DNA of 43,297 nucleotides, taken from NCBI RefSeq assembly GCF_959608125.1, contig NZ_CAUHPG010000019.1:1-43297 (forward strand), read 5' to 3'. The notes under the pieces are model-generated. The model did not search any database. It was not told the DNA's origin and saw only the letters and a list, made by a program, of their open reading frames with translations. Both the position numbers and the translations under genes were made by a program. Source of the stretch: an uncultured Slackia sp. GTDB lineage: Bacteria > Actinomycetota > Coriobacteriia > Coriobacteriales > Eggerthellaceae. Shown in pieces: positions 32,594 to 41,494 of this stretch (its first letter is position 1; each line of letters opens with the position of its first letter).

Positions 32594-34492
32594 GTGCAAA
32601 ATCTCATCTTGAACAGATATCGTCCGCTCGACGTTGCGGGCAAGGGCGGATACGGCACCGTGCGGGTCGCGTGGGACACGCGCATCCAGCGTCGCGTGGC
32701 CATCAAATGCCTGCGTTTGGATACCTACGGCACGGCTTCGTCGCCCTCGACTCCGCGCGATATACCGGGCCTCGAGGAGGCGCGCACGGCGGCCATGCTC
32801 TCCGATTCCCATATCGTCGGCGTCTTCGATTTCGAAATCGAAGGGCCGATGGCCTATCTGATCATGGAGTACATGGACGGGATCACGCTGACCGAGCTCA
32901 TGCGTATGGCGAACGGGCCCTTGCCGCTCGATATCCTGACCTGCGTGTTCGAATCGGTTGCGCATGCGATCGAGGTTGCGCACGACAATCAAGTGCTTCA
33001 TTTGGACATCAAGCCCGATAACGTGTTGATCAACCGGCAGGGCCAGGTGAAGGTGGCCGATTTCGGCCTGGCCCAGCTCTCGCATGAAGCGGGCTTCGGC
33101 AAGGCCGCGGGCGGCACCATCGGATACATGCCGCTCGAGCAGATGAGGCTCGAGGCTCCCGACGTGCGCACCGACGAATGGGCTCTTGCAGCCCTTACCT
33201 ACCAGATGCTCACGGGCGATAACCCGTTTCTGGCGCATGATCTGGACGGTGCCGCACGCGCTATCGAAGAGGCCGAAATCGTCATTCCCTCGCTCGCCCG
33301 CGGCGATGTGGGAGAAGAGGTGGACGAGGCCGTGTTCGGCGCGTTGGCGATCGATCGCGAGGACCGCTTCGCGTCGGTCACGCTGTTCGCGGACGCCATG
33401 ATGCCGCATTTGGGCGACGCCCGCCGCGGAGCACGGCAGCTGGCCGCAGTGGTGGGCGACGCTTGTGCCGACGAGGAAGAAGAGGCCGAAGATGCTACCG
33501 AGGCCATGCCGTCCGTCGCGCGCGTTCGCGCGGGGCTGGCCGAGCGTTTGCGCGGGGGAGCCGGCGAGGCGGTGGGCGGCATCTGGTCGGCGATCGCCTG
33601 CGGCGTATCGGCCTATGCGGGCTTGTCGCAGATCGACATGTCGTCGCTGTTCCCTGGCTCGACGGATGTCGGCGTGTGGGTCACGTCGATCGCCGTCGGG
33701 GTGATCGGCGCGGCGTTCCCGCGTGTCGGCGCGCCGCTTTCGCTCGTCGCGCTGGCAGCGGGTATGGCGGCGGGCGGCGCATATGTCGCCGCCGCCTTGT
33801 TCGCGGCCGCGGCCGCGGCCTGGTTTGCTGTATGCGGCCGCCTGAGCAAGGCGGCAGCGATAGCGGGCTCGTCGGTCGCTGCGCTTTCTTTGGCGGGAGC
33901 GCTTTCCGTGCTCCCTTTGATCGCGGGCCTTTGCCTGCGCGTTCGCGACGCGCTCGCCACGACGCTTTTCGGCATCGCGTCGGCGTTCGCGTTGACGTAT
34001 TGCGGCATGGGGGCGTTCACGGGCGGCGGTTTGTTCGTGGGCGGAGCGTTCGCGGGAGGGTCGTTGCAGGCGGTCGTCGGGCAGCTGCTCGACCCGTCCG
34101 TATGGACCATCGCGCTTTCCTGGCTGGCTGCGGCGGCGGCAGGCGCCTTGCTCTGCTCGCGCGGCGGCAGGCTTTCAGCGGCCGCCGGCATGGCCGTTGC
34201 GGCGGGAATCCTGATATTCGGCCTGATGGCGCGAGCATTCCTTGAAAGCGGCCTTGTTTCGTGGATGCCCGACCCTTCGGATGTCGCGGTGGCGGCGGTC
34301 GCCGGCGTCGTCGCCGTGGCGCTTGCCGGCTGGCTCGGCGCCCCTGCGCGTCCCGTCGTCCGTTCGCGCCGGACATCGGTTCGCCGTACGCGTCCCGCGC
34401 CTTACGAGGACGATTCTCGCGCGTTCGATGCCGCGCCTGATTCGACGGACGTCATGCCGTCGGCATACGACGACGATCGGCGTTTTCGGTAG
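32594..34492 (+). CDS. Multi-helix Ser/Thr protein kinase
   Basis: 632 residues. The kinase domain (1-270) has GKGGYG (16-21), Lys38, catalytic Asp138 in HLD rather than HRD, Asn143 and DFG (156-158), so it looks active but of the non-RD type. Residues 330-600 form about eight Ala/Gly-rich helices with no PASTA or other sensor domain, and a polar tail follows. The GTG at 32594 has AAAGG upstream. It is divergent from the FhaA operon and shares its promoter core, so it likely feeds the same FHA-phosphatase network. The membrane part is unassigned. Confidence 0.88.
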   Translation: MQNLILNRYRPLDVAGKGGYGTVRVAWDTRIQRRVAIKCLRLDTYGTASSPSTPRDIPGLEEARTAAMLSDSHIVGVFDFEIEGPMAYLIMEYMDGITLTELMRMANGPLPLDILTCVFESVAHAIEVAHDNQVLHLDIKPDNVLINRQGQVKVADFGLAQLSHEAGFGKAAGGTIGYMPLEQMRLEAPDVRTDEWALAALTYQMLTGDNPFLAHDLDGAARAIEEAEIVIPSLARGDVGEEVDEAVFGALAIDREDRFASVTLFADAMMPHLGDARRGARQLAAVVGDACADEEEEAEDATEAMPSVARVRAGLAERLRGGAGEAVGGIWSAIACGVSAYAGLSQIDMSSLFPGSTDVGVWVTSIAVGVIGAAFPRVGAPLSLVALAAGMAAGGAYVAAALFAAAAAAWFAVCGRLSKAAAIAGSSVAALSLAGALSVLPLIAGLCLRVRDALATTLFGIASAFALTYCGMGAFTGGGLFVGGAFAGGSLQAVVGQLLDPSVWTIALSWLAAAAAGALLCSRGGRLSAAAGMAVAAGILIFGLMARAFLESGLVSWMPDPSDVAVAAVAGVVAVALAGWLGAPARPVVRSRRTSVRRTRPAPYEDDSRAFDAAPDSTDVMPSAYDDDRRFR

Positions 34493-34543
34493 TTTTTCGA
34501 GCGTGCGCCCCATTTCGTGCGAGGATGGGGCCGATACGCAGGC

Positions 34544-34566
34544 GGCCGGCGCACCCGGCCTTTTTC
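34544..34566 (+). terminator. Terminator of the multi-helix kinase gene
   Basis: GGCCGG (34544-34549) pairs with CCGGCC (34555-34560), followed by TTTTTC. It lies 52 bases after the kinase stop and just before the rhomboid gene. Confidence 0.75.
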
Positions 34567-34582
34567 TTGAAAGGATGGACGC

Positions 34583-35374
34583 GTGGTTGACGAAAATCTC
34601 CAGGCCGAAGGCGGCGCCGAGTCGCGTCGCGTCATAGACGATGCCGAGCTCAAGCGCATGATGAAGGCGTCTAAAGGCTCGTTTTTCCAGCGCAACGCAT
34701 ACCAGGCGGTGACGCTTCTGTTGATCGCGATCAACGTGGCCGTCTACGCCGTCGAGGCGTTTTCATCGGGCCTGCATTTCGATATCTCGTCGCGCGTGTT
34801 GGTGGACATGGGGGCCATGTATCCGCCGCTCATCCAGTCGGCGGGCGATTTGTACCGCTTCATCACGCCGATGTTTCTGCATCTCGACCTAATGCATCTG
34901 GCCTTCAACATGGTGGCGCTTTATAGCGTCGGCGCCCTGCTCGAGCAGGTGCTCGGCAAGGCCAACTTCATCGCGCTGTATTTCATCGGCGGTATCACCG
35001 GCAACGTGGTCTCGTATCTGGCGGGCATCTATCTCGAGGGCGGCATGGCCATCTCGGCCGGTGCGTCGACCAGCGTGTTCGGCCTGTTCGTAGCGACGGC
35101 GCTCCTAGGCGTGCTGCATCGCGAGGGAAGGACGTTTTTCGCGGAATACAGCAAGGGCATGTGGGGCGTTATCGCGGCGAACGTGGCGTATTCGTTCCTC
35201 GTGCCGGGCATTTCCATCAGCGGCCATCTGGGCGGCGCCCTCGGCGGCGCGATCGCGATGTTCATGCTTCCCGAATACGGTCTGAAGGTTCCCAACCCGG
35301 TGCGCGTCGTGGTGGCTATCGCCTGGGTCGCGTTCCTGGGGTGGGTGCTGGTGAGCCAGGGCCTCGTGGGCTAG
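34583..35374 (+). CDS. Rhomboid-family intramembrane serine protease
   Basis: 263 residues with about six or seven helices. The catalytic Ser162 sits in GASTSVFG and pairs with His215 in GHLGGALGG. HLDLMHLAFNM supplies the conserved His/Asn of helix 2. It cleaves membrane helices of other proteins; substrates are unknown. GASTS replaces the commoner GASGA, but the serine is kept. The GTG at 34583 has AAAGGA upstream. The N-terminal 38 residues are charged and cytoplasmic. Confidence 0.93.
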   Translation: MVDENLQAEGGAESRRVIDDAELKRMMKASKGSFFQRNAYQAVTLLLIAINVAVYAVEAFSSGLHFDISSRVLVDMGAMYPPLIQSAGDLYRFITPMFLHLDLMHLAFNMVALYSVGALLEQVLGKANFIALYFIGGITGNVVSYLAGIYLEGGMAISAGASTSVFGLFVATALLGVLHREGRTFFAEYSKGMWGVIAANVAYSFLVPGISISGHLGGALGGAIAMFMLPEYGLKVPNPVRVVVAIAWVAFLGWVLVSQGLVG

Positions 35375-35399
35375 GTGAGCACCGTCTCATCCGTACGAA

Positions 35400-35431
35400 G
35401 AAGGGCGTTCGGCTTCGGTCGGGCGCCCTTC
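35400..35431. terminator. Shared hairpin between convergent genes
   Basis: GAAGGGCG (35400-35407) pairs with CGCCCTTC (35424-35431). It lies between the rhomboid stop (35374) and the aldo/keto reductase stop (35445) and may serve both. T tracts are poor. Confidence 0.5.
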
Positions 35432-35444
35432 GCGCGTTTGCGCA

Positions 35445-36587
35445 TCAGCAGCCGAACAGGGCCGCCGCTTTCTTCATGCGTTCGGCGATATCTACGTCGA
35501 AGGGGCAGCGCGGTTCGCAAGCCTGGCAGGCGATGCAGTTTTGCGCCGTGGCTTCGAGCGCTTCGTAGTGAGCGCGCACCGATGCGGGAACTTCGGGCTG
35601 CATGACGGCCAGGTCGTAGAATTTATTGACCAGCGCGATGTCGATGCTCGCGGCGCACGGGGCGCAGTGGCCGCAGTAGGTGCACTGCCCGAAAGGCGAG
35701 CTCAGCGAGGCGTTTTCGAGCGTGGCCGCGTAGTCGCGCTGCGCGGCGTCGGCCTTCTCGTAGGCCAAGGCGTCGTCGACATGGGCCACGGTTTCGGCGC
35801 CGACCATGATGCTCGCCACGGCAGGCCTGGTCAGGGCGTAATGGATGCATTGCACGGGCGTCAGCGCCACGCCGAAAGGCGAGGTTTCCGCCGCAAGCAG
35901 GCGGCCGCCTGCGTATCCCTTCATCACTGTGAGCCCGACGTCTTCGCGCTCACATAGCGCGTAGAGCTCGGCGCGCTCGGGTTCGATGTTCTCGAGCCGT
36001 CCGCCGGAAAACGCCAGCAGCGCATCCAGGCTGCTCGAGGCGGGCATCATATCGAAGGCGGGATTCACGCTGAACATGATGGCCTCGATGCTGCCCGACG
36101 TGGCGGCTGCCCGTGCCACGACGGGACTGTGGGTCGAAAGTCCGATATGCCCGATCGTTCCCGATGCCTGCAGCTCCTTCGCATAGGTCATGAAATCGCC
36201 CTGCATGATTCCGTCGAATTCGGCAAGGCTGTCGACGTAGTGAATCATGCCGAGTTCGACATGGTCGGTGCCGAGCCGCTCGAGCAGGTCTTCGAACGCG
36301 GGCTTGACGCGGTCCATGTCGCGCGTACGGACGTATTGTCCGTTCTGCCAGGTAGAGCCGATGTGGCCCTGGATGATCCATCGGTCGCGCTCGCTCGCAA
36401 TGGCGGCGCCTAGATTGCTGCGCACTTCGGGTTCGGGCATCCAGCAGTCCAAGACATTCACGCCGGCTTGCGAGAAGCGCCGCGTGACGGCAGCCACCTC
36501 CTCGGGCGTCTTGCGCTCCATCCATTCGGCGCCGAAGCCGATTTCGCTGACCATGAGTTCGGTTTTTCCGAGGCGACGATAATTCAT
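35445..36587 (-). CDS. Aldo/keto reductase with C-terminal 4Fe-4S domain
   Basis: 380 residues. An aldo/keto reductase barrel begins MNYRRLGKTELMVSEIGFGAEW, with a cofactor-site VASIMVGAETVAHVDDAL stretch. A ferredoxin-like tail has CTYCGHCAPC and CIACQACEPRC, enough for two clusters. Such fused proteins are common in anaerobes and are predicted oxidoreductases of unknown substrate. The ATG at 36587 has AAGGAGAG upstream and starts the barrel; an in-frame start at 36680 is rejected. It lies downstream of the broken LysR gene on the same strand. Confidence 0.9.
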   Translation of the reverse strand: MNYRRLGKTELMVSEIGFGAEWMERKTPEEVAAVTRRFSQAGVNVLDCWMPEPEVRSNLGAAIASERDRWIIQGHIGSTWQNGQYVRTRDMDRVKPAFEDLLERLGTDHVELGMIHYVDSLAEFDGIMQGDFMTYAKELQASGTIGHIGLSTHSPVVARAAATSGSIEAIMFSVNPAFDMMPASSSLDALLAFSGGRLENIEPERAELYALCEREDVGLTVMKGYAGGRLLAAETSPFGVALTPVQCIHYALTRPAVASIMVGAETVAHVDDALAYEKADAAQRDYAATLENASLSSPFGQCTYCGHCAPCAASIDIALVNKFYDLAVMQPEVPASVRAHYEALEATAQNCIACQACEPRCPFDVDIAERMKKAAALFGC

Positions 36588-36722
36588 GCGGCTCTCCTTG
36601 GTCGCGCCGTGCGGTATGTACGGCACGGCTGCCTGCAGGTCGAAGCATACTCCGCGCGTCAGGCCTATGCCAGACGGCATTCATGAATAGCCGCAGAGCG
36701 GCGTCTGCCAGGTGCTCTTTTC

Positions 36723-37630
36723 TTATAGCGTCGTCGCATCATGCGAGACTTCATGCGAAAGGTACGACCAGAATGCTTTCGCTGCTTCGGAGAGCGGTGC
36801 GCCCCTTCTTTTGACTGCATAGGTGCCGAACCATGCTTCGTGTCCGATGTCGACGGGCCTGAGCACATGAGCCTCTTTGTCCGTCTTTTTGATCGAGGGC
36901 GGGAAACCGAAGTAACACGCTTTCTGCCTTTCGGCCTGTTCGACGAGCAAGGGTATGTCCGATGTAGTGAAAAGGATGTGCGGAGCGATTCCTGAAGCAC
37001 TGCATTGCTCGATGAAAAAACGGTGCAGGTGGTTTCGTTTTCCCGTAGTGATGAACGGCTGCTTGTCGAGGCTTTTCAAGGGCAGAATATCTTCATTCGC
37101 CAAAGGGCTTTCCTTGGGCACGTAGAGATATATCCCCGTCTTTACCACTAAGAGCGTATCGAAATCTTGCAGATAGCAGGGGGCCGACCCGACGATGGCC
37201 ACGTCGGCCTCTCCTTCATCGGCCATGTCGAGCGCAGTTTCCGTGGTCACCTCTTCGAGCGACAGAAGGATATCGGGGTTTGCCCGCTGGAATCGCGCGA
37301 TGGCGTGATGCGGCAGCGAGAGCATGGCGCCATGCGCGACCGCGACCGAGAGCGACTGCTGCTCTTGGCTTTTTTCTGGCTTGAAAACCGTGAAGCAAAC
37401 TCTTCGAAAGACGAAACCACCGGTGCAGCGGCCCTTACGAATGCCTCGCCCGTGTTCGTGGTCGTCAGTCGTCCTCCTGCTCCCTGGAAAAGAGATTGCC
37501 CTATTTCGGATTCGAGATTCTTGATGGCTTTGCTTAGGCCCTGGCGCGAAACGAATAAGGCGTCTGCGGCTTTGGTATAGCTTCCGCGCCTAGCCACTTC
37601 TACGACGTATTCGAGTTGCCGTATCTCCAT
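36723..37630 (-). pseudogene. LysR-family regulator with a frameshift
   Basis: The N-terminal winged helix (MEIRQLEYVVEVARRGSY, then SRQGLSKAIKNLE) runs in one frame from the ATG at 37630, preceded by AAGGAGGGG. The substrate-binding domain (LSVAVAHGAMLSLP to the stop at 36723) continues in another frame. The frames join if one A is added to the six-A run at 37375-37370 (coding strand), or equivalently if the ribosome or polymerase slips by one there. The joined product would be about 302 residues, normal for LysR. It could be a real pseudogene, phase variation, slippage or a sequencing error. It is divergent from the flavoprotein gene. Confidence 0.85.
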
Positions 37631-37847
37631 GATGCCCCTCCTTGCAGCATGTTTACGGTGTAACGGTTTTATAGCGCAGAGAACGTGGTGCGGCAATGGG
37701 GCGGGAGGACGGCCTGCCGAGCGCAACGGATTGCTGCGCTCCGGGCAACGGGAAGCTGCTCGTCAAGGGCGCTTGCCGCTTCTATGATTCGAGGAAACGG
37801 GGCGGCTTCGGATGCCCCTGCATGAAAAGTTCCAAGGAGGGTTTGCA

Positions 37848-39620
37848 ATGAAGGGAATGGAAAATACTGCGAATAAGGGGTTTTCGCGTCGTGATTTTCT
37901 GAAGTTCGGAGCTGTTGGCGCAGCAGGCGCTGCTGCGGCAGCAGGACTTGCGGGCTGCTCTTCTCCCAAGTCTGCTCAGGATTCCGGCGCCGCTTCCGGC
38001 GGGTCGACTGGAGGCGCCGTCGATCCCGGCGATGCTGTTTTGAAGCTCACCGATTCCATGCCTAAATGGTCGTTCATGGTGCCTCCCGAGCCTATTCCGG
38101 ATGATGAAATCGTCGAAACCGTCGAGAACGACATCATCGTGGTCGGTGGCGGTATGTCTGGGTTCACGACGGCTGTTTCTGCCGCTGAAAACGGGGCGAA
38201 GGTCACGTTGTTCTCGGCCGCGAGTGCTCCTATTTCGCGCGGCGGATCGAATTACGCGCGCAATTCCAAGGTCATGGAAGAACTGGGAATCGAGCCGTTC
38301 GATCCTGTTCCGTTTTATTACCATGAGATGCGCGCGGCTTCGTTTGCTATCGACCAGCGCAAATGGATGAAGGGGTACAATCATTCAGAAGAGGCTATGA
38401 ACTGGATGATCGACATCGCGCGCGAGGCGGGTCTCGAAGTGATCATGGAGCGTGATAACACGTTCGATATGGGCCCCAATTACGCGCATGCGTTTTCCAC
38501 CGAAGGCGATTCGACCATGGTCTCCACTGGCCAGCAGGGTGCGGTGGAAGCGCTTGAGGCCAAGGCGAAGGAGTACGGCGTCGAGATCATTTACGATACC
38601 AAGGCGGAGCAGCTTATTCGCGAAGAGGGCGCGCAAGGTCGCGTGACGGGTGTCGTGGCTTCGAAAATGAACGGCGATGGCTATGTGAAGTTCGTGGCTC
38701 GCAAGGCGGTCGTTTTGGCGACGGGAGACTTCTCTAACGATAAGGAGATGCTTGCGGCCTACTGCCCGCAGGTGCTGCCTCTTGTCGGTTACGAGCAAGG
38801 CGAAATCGATTACAACACAAGCTTCAATTTGACTGGAATCTATGGAGGCGATGGTCAGAAAATGGGCCTATGGGCGGGTGCTGCCTGGCAGCATGCCTAT
38901 CCCGCAGCTCCCATGATGCAAGGGGCATGGGGCGGTAGCCATGAGCCGTGCGGTTTCCATATGGGACTGAACGTCAACGACAATACCGAGCGCTATCAGC
39001 GCGAGGACATTTCGTCGCCGTATAGCTCCAATCACCTGCTCTCTCAGCCCAATAACGAGGCATGGGGTATTTGGACGGCCAATTATCCGCAGGCGATCCT
39101 GGATAAAGGACATGAGTGGTACACCTTTGGAATGGACTACACGCTTCCTTCGCTGACTCCCGAAGAGCTTGTCTCCATGTGGGATGCGGGCGTTGAAGAC
39201 GGCTCGTACTATAAGGCCGATACGCTCGATGACCTCGCATCTCAGCTGGGACTCGATGCTGATAAGCTGAAAGCCGTCGTCGCTCGCTATAACGAGCTGT
39301 GCGACAAGGGCGTCGACGAAGATTTCTATAAGAACCCCGATTTCATGGTGCGCATCGATGAGGCCGGTCCGTTCTATGCGGCACGCAATTACGCGATGTT
39401 CATGACTGTTATGGGCGGTTTGCGCACGAGCGTCGATATGGAAGTGTGCGACGAGAACGACAAGCCTATTCCCGGCCTGTTCAACGTCGGTGCCATGGTC
39501 GGCGATATGTACGCCAACACCTACAACTTCGCCATTCCGGGCAACAGCTACGGTATCAACTGCCTGACGTTCGGATACCTGCTTGGCCGCGATCTTGCGC
39601 AAGGCAAGTTCGACGCGTAA
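37848..39620 (+). CDS. Tat-exported FAD-binding reductase, fumarate-reductase flavoprotein fold
   Basis: 590 residues. The Tat motif SRRDFLK (13-19) and a lipobox LAGC with Cys37 predict a Tat-exported lipoprotein. The FAD site is GGGMSG (100-105). The C-terminal MGGLRTSVDMEV...GLFNVGAMVGDMYANTYNFAIPGNSYG resembles the capping end of fumarate/urocanate-type reductases, but the usual HHTMGG and N-R residues are replaced. There is no FMN-binding or haem domain, so an external electron donor is needed. The ATG at 37848 has AAGGAGG 7 bases upstream. The substrate is unknown; such flavoproteins in Eggerthellaceae reduce diverse dietary or host compounds. Confidence 0.9.
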   Translation: MKGMENTANKGFSRRDFLKFGAVGAAGAAAAAGLAGCSSPKSAQDSGAASGGSTGGAVDPGDAVLKLTDSMPKWSFMVPPEPIPDDEIVETVENDIIVVGGGMSGFTTAVSAAENGAKVTLFSAASAPISRGGSNYARNSKVMEELGIEPFDPVPFYYHEMRAASFAIDQRKWMKGYNHSEEAMNWMIDIAREAGLEVIMERDNTFDMGPNYAHAFSTEGDSTMVSTGQQGAVEALEAKAKEYGVEIIYDTKAEQLIREEGAQGRVTGVVASKMNGDGYVKFVARKAVVLATGDFSNDKEMLAAYCPQVLPLVGYEQGEIDYNTSFNLTGIYGGDGQKMGLWAGAAWQHAYPAAPMMQGAWGGSHEPCGFHMGLNVNDNTERYQREDISSPYSSNHLLSQPNNEAWGIWTANYPQAILDKGHEWYTFGMDYTLPSLTPEELVSMWDAGVEDGSYYKADTLDDLASQLGLDADKLKAVVARYNELCDKGVDEDFYKNPDFMVRIDEAGPFYAARNYAMFMTVMGGLRTSVDMEVCDENDKPIPGLFNVGAMVGDMYANTYNFAIPGNSYGINCLTFGYLLGRDLAQGKFDA

Positions 39621-39641
39621 AAGATTCGATCCCTAGAGCCG

Positions 39642-39672
39642 TCCGGTGCTGCCGCTGCATGCGGCGGCACCG
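39642..39672 (+). other. Hairpin after the flavoprotein gene
   Basis: An 11-bp stem with one wobble (GGTGCTGCCGC with GCGGCGGCACC) lies 22 bases past the stop without a T tract. It probably shields the mRNA end. Confidence 0.45.
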
Positions 39673-39713
39673 CATTGACGGCTGTGCGCGATGACGAGAT
39701 TCCCCTCCCGAAG

Positions 39714-39765
39714 ACGGCTGTCGGACGGGTGCGACCTGGGTCGTTCCGTTCGACAGCCGTTTTTC
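39714..39765 (+). terminator. Terminator of the flavoprotein gene
   Basis: ACGGCTGTCG (39714-39723) pairs perfectly with CGACAGCCGT (39751-39760), with further inner pairing, and is followed by TTTTC. Confidence 0.85.
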
Positions 39766-39828
39766 GGCGCCTCCCATAGCCCGTTCGGGTTACGCGCCCT
39801 GACGTAAATGGGGCGGGAGCGGCGTTCG

Positions 39829-39857
39829 TTTTACCTGAACAATGTTCGAAATACTAT
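39829..39857 (+). promoter_or_regulatory. Candidate hemH promoter with palindromic operator
   Basis: TTTTAC (39829-39834), 17 bases, TACTAT (39852-39857). Between them is the perfect palindrome GAACA-A-TGTTC (39837-39847). This position would block RNA polymerase if bound. The half-site spacing (N3) differs from the Gram-positive LexA box (N4). Confidence 0.4.
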
Positions 39858-39913
39858 AGTTGGTCGGGCGCTGCCGAAATGGCGCGGCGCACCTGTTCGA
39901 AGGGAAAGCGACC

Positions 39914-40906
39914 ATGCTCGGAATACTATTGATGAACACCGGAACGCCCGACGCCCCGACGCCCGAGGCGATCCGTCCGTACTTGAAGGAATTCCTTTCG
40001 GACCGCAATGTGGTCGATCTGCCCGCTTTTCTGTGGCAACCCATTCTGAACCTGTTCATTCTGCCGAACCGCCCGAAGAGGACGGCGTCGCGGTATCGTG
40101 CGTTCTGGACGTCCGAGGGAAGCCCGTTCATCCTGGATTCCTATAAGCAATGCTTCGCCGTCGAATCTCGCGTCAGTGCGATCGCGGGAGAACCCGTGGC
40201 CGTGCGTCTCGGCATGCGATACGGCAATCCATCGATCGGCGACGGGATTCGCGAGCTGGTCGAAGCGGGGGCCGATGCCATCGTCGGCCTGCCTCTCTAT
40301 CCCCAGAAGACGCGCGCATGCGCGGGAACATGCCGCGAGGAATTCGACAGGCGGATGGCCGATGTTGCGCCGGCGGGAATGCGCTCGGCATTCGTCGAAG
40401 AGTACTGGGATGAGCCCGGCTACATAGCGGCTCTTGCCGGTTCGGTGCGTCGTTCGTGGGCTCGCACTCCTGGTTCGAAGCTCATAGTGTCGTTTCATTC
40501 GGTTCCTGTATCGTTCGCGCGGCATGGGGACACCTATGTGCAGGCGACGAAGGAGACGGCTCGTATGTTGGGCGAAGCGCTCGGGATGTCGCCGATGGAC
40601 GTGCTGACGACGTATCAGTCGCGTTTCGACAGCCGCAAATGGCAGGGGCCGATGCTGGTGCCCGAACTCGAGCGCCTTGCGGGCGAAGGGGTGCGCGACG
40701 TGGCCGTGGTGTGTCCTGGTTTTTCGGTTGATTGCATCGAAACCTCGTACGAAGTGGCAATCGAGGCCGCCCAGGCGTATCGCGATGCGGCGCAAGCCGC
40801 AGGGCTCGACGGCGCACGCTTTACCTATGTGCCTGCGCTCGGCGCCGACGACGCGTGCATGGATGCGATAGCCGCCCTGGCCGTTCGGACAGGGCGGGCG
40901 ATTTAG
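39914..40906 (+). CDS. hemH: Ferrochelatase
   Basis: 330 residues, normal for the soluble bacterial enzyme. LGILLMNTGTPDAPTPEAIRPYL at the N-terminus, the metal-site His195 in SFHSVP and Glu276 in CPGFSVDCIETSYE are all in place. It inserts ferrous iron into a porphyrin; in actinobacteria the substrate is usually coproporphyrin III. The ATG at 39914 is preferred to an in-frame codon at 39860, although GGGAAAG is a modest ribosome-binding site. No other haem-synthesis gene is in the window. Confidence 0.93.
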   Translation: MLGILLMNTGTPDAPTPEAIRPYLKEFLSDRNVVDLPAFLWQPILNLFILPNRPKRTASRYRAFWTSEGSPFILDSYKQCFAVESRVSAIAGEPVAVRLGMRYGNPSIGDGIRELVEAGADAIVGLPLYPQKTRACAGTCREEFDRRMADVAPAGMRSAFVEEYWDEPGYIAALAGSVRRSWARTPGSKLIVSFHSVPVSFARHGDTYVQATKETARMLGEALGMSPMDVLTTYQSRFDSRKWQGPMLVPELERLAGEGVRDVAVVCPGFSVDCIETSYEVAIEAAQAYRDAAQAAGLDGARFTYVPALGADDACMDAIAALAVRTGRAI

Positions 40907-41013
40907 CCTCGATATTCCTATGTCCGGCCTCTTCGGTCTGCGTCGGGACACCGCAAGGCTTTCGACGCTTTCGTCCCCCGGTTTTTCTTCGGTCGGCATT
41001 TCTTCCCAGTCGC

Positions 41014-41044
41014 TTGACTTGGAGTTCGCTTAAAGTGATTCAAT
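41014..41044 (+). promoter_or_regulatory. MerR-type promoter of the lar operon
   Basis: TTGACT (41014-41019), an over-long 19-base spacer, and TTCAAT (41039-41044). The spacer overlaps an imperfect dyad ACTTGGAG-TTCG-CTTAAAGT (41017-41036). Long spacers with a central dyad are the hallmark of promoters activated by MerR proteins, and the first gene downstream encodes one. Confidence 0.6.
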
Positions 41045-41116
41045 GCGATGCTCGAGGCGGCGGGCGGTCCGTTCGCGCTTCGAGGTCTTTTCGAACGGTT
41101 TTGCGGAAGGTGTGCC

Positions 41117-41494
41117 ATGAAAATCGCCGAGGTGAGCAAACGTTACGACATATCGGCCGATACGTTGCGGTACTACGAACGCGTCGGCTTGCTGCGTCAC
41201 GTGCCGCGCAATGCGTCGGGCGTTCGCGATTACAACGAAACGAACTGCAGGACGGTCGAATTCCTCAAATGCATGCGTTCTGCGGGCGTGTCGATCGAGG
41301 CGTTGATCGAATACATGGGTCTTTTCGACGAGGGCGAGCATACGGCCGCCGCTCGCAAGACCCTGCTCGAGGAGCAGCGTGACTTGGTGCGCGGCCGCAT
41401 TGCCGATCTGCAGCAGGGACTCGATCGCCTGGACTACAAGATCGCCCACTATGAAAGCGTCATACTCGAAGCCGAAAAGGGGATGCGCGCATGA
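41117..41494 (+). CDS. MerR-family regulator, AdhR/NmlR-like
   Basis: 125 residues. The winged helix starts MKIAEVSKRYDISADTLRYYERVGLL, and a dimerisation coiled coil follows. FLKCMRSAG places Cys52 where AdhR/NmlR-type regulators carry their conserved, electrophile-sensitive cysteine. GLFDEGEHTAAARKTLLEEQR is also typical of that subgroup, which responds to aldehydes or thiol stress. The ATG at 41117 has GGAAGG upstream. It overlaps larE by 4 bases (ATGA) and lies behind a MerR-type promoter, so it probably controls its own operon and the nickel-cofactor genes. Confidence 0.88.
   Translation: MKIAEVSKRYDISADTLRYYERVGLLRHVPRNASGVRDYNETNCRTVEFLKCMRSAGVSIEALIEYMGLFDEGEHTAAARKTLLEEQRDLVRGRIADLQQGLDRLDYKIAHYESVILEAEKGMRA

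Noticed and set aside
37216..37398. A 60-codon minus-strand frame spanning the LysR break as the functional continuation
   Set aside because: This third frame has no LysR likeness. The substrate-binding domain clearly lies in the other alternative frame.
39837..39847. Palindrome upstream of hemH read as a LexA box
   Set aside because: The Gram-positive LexA box has GAAC and GTTC separated by four bases. Here the gap is three, and hemH is not an SOS gene.
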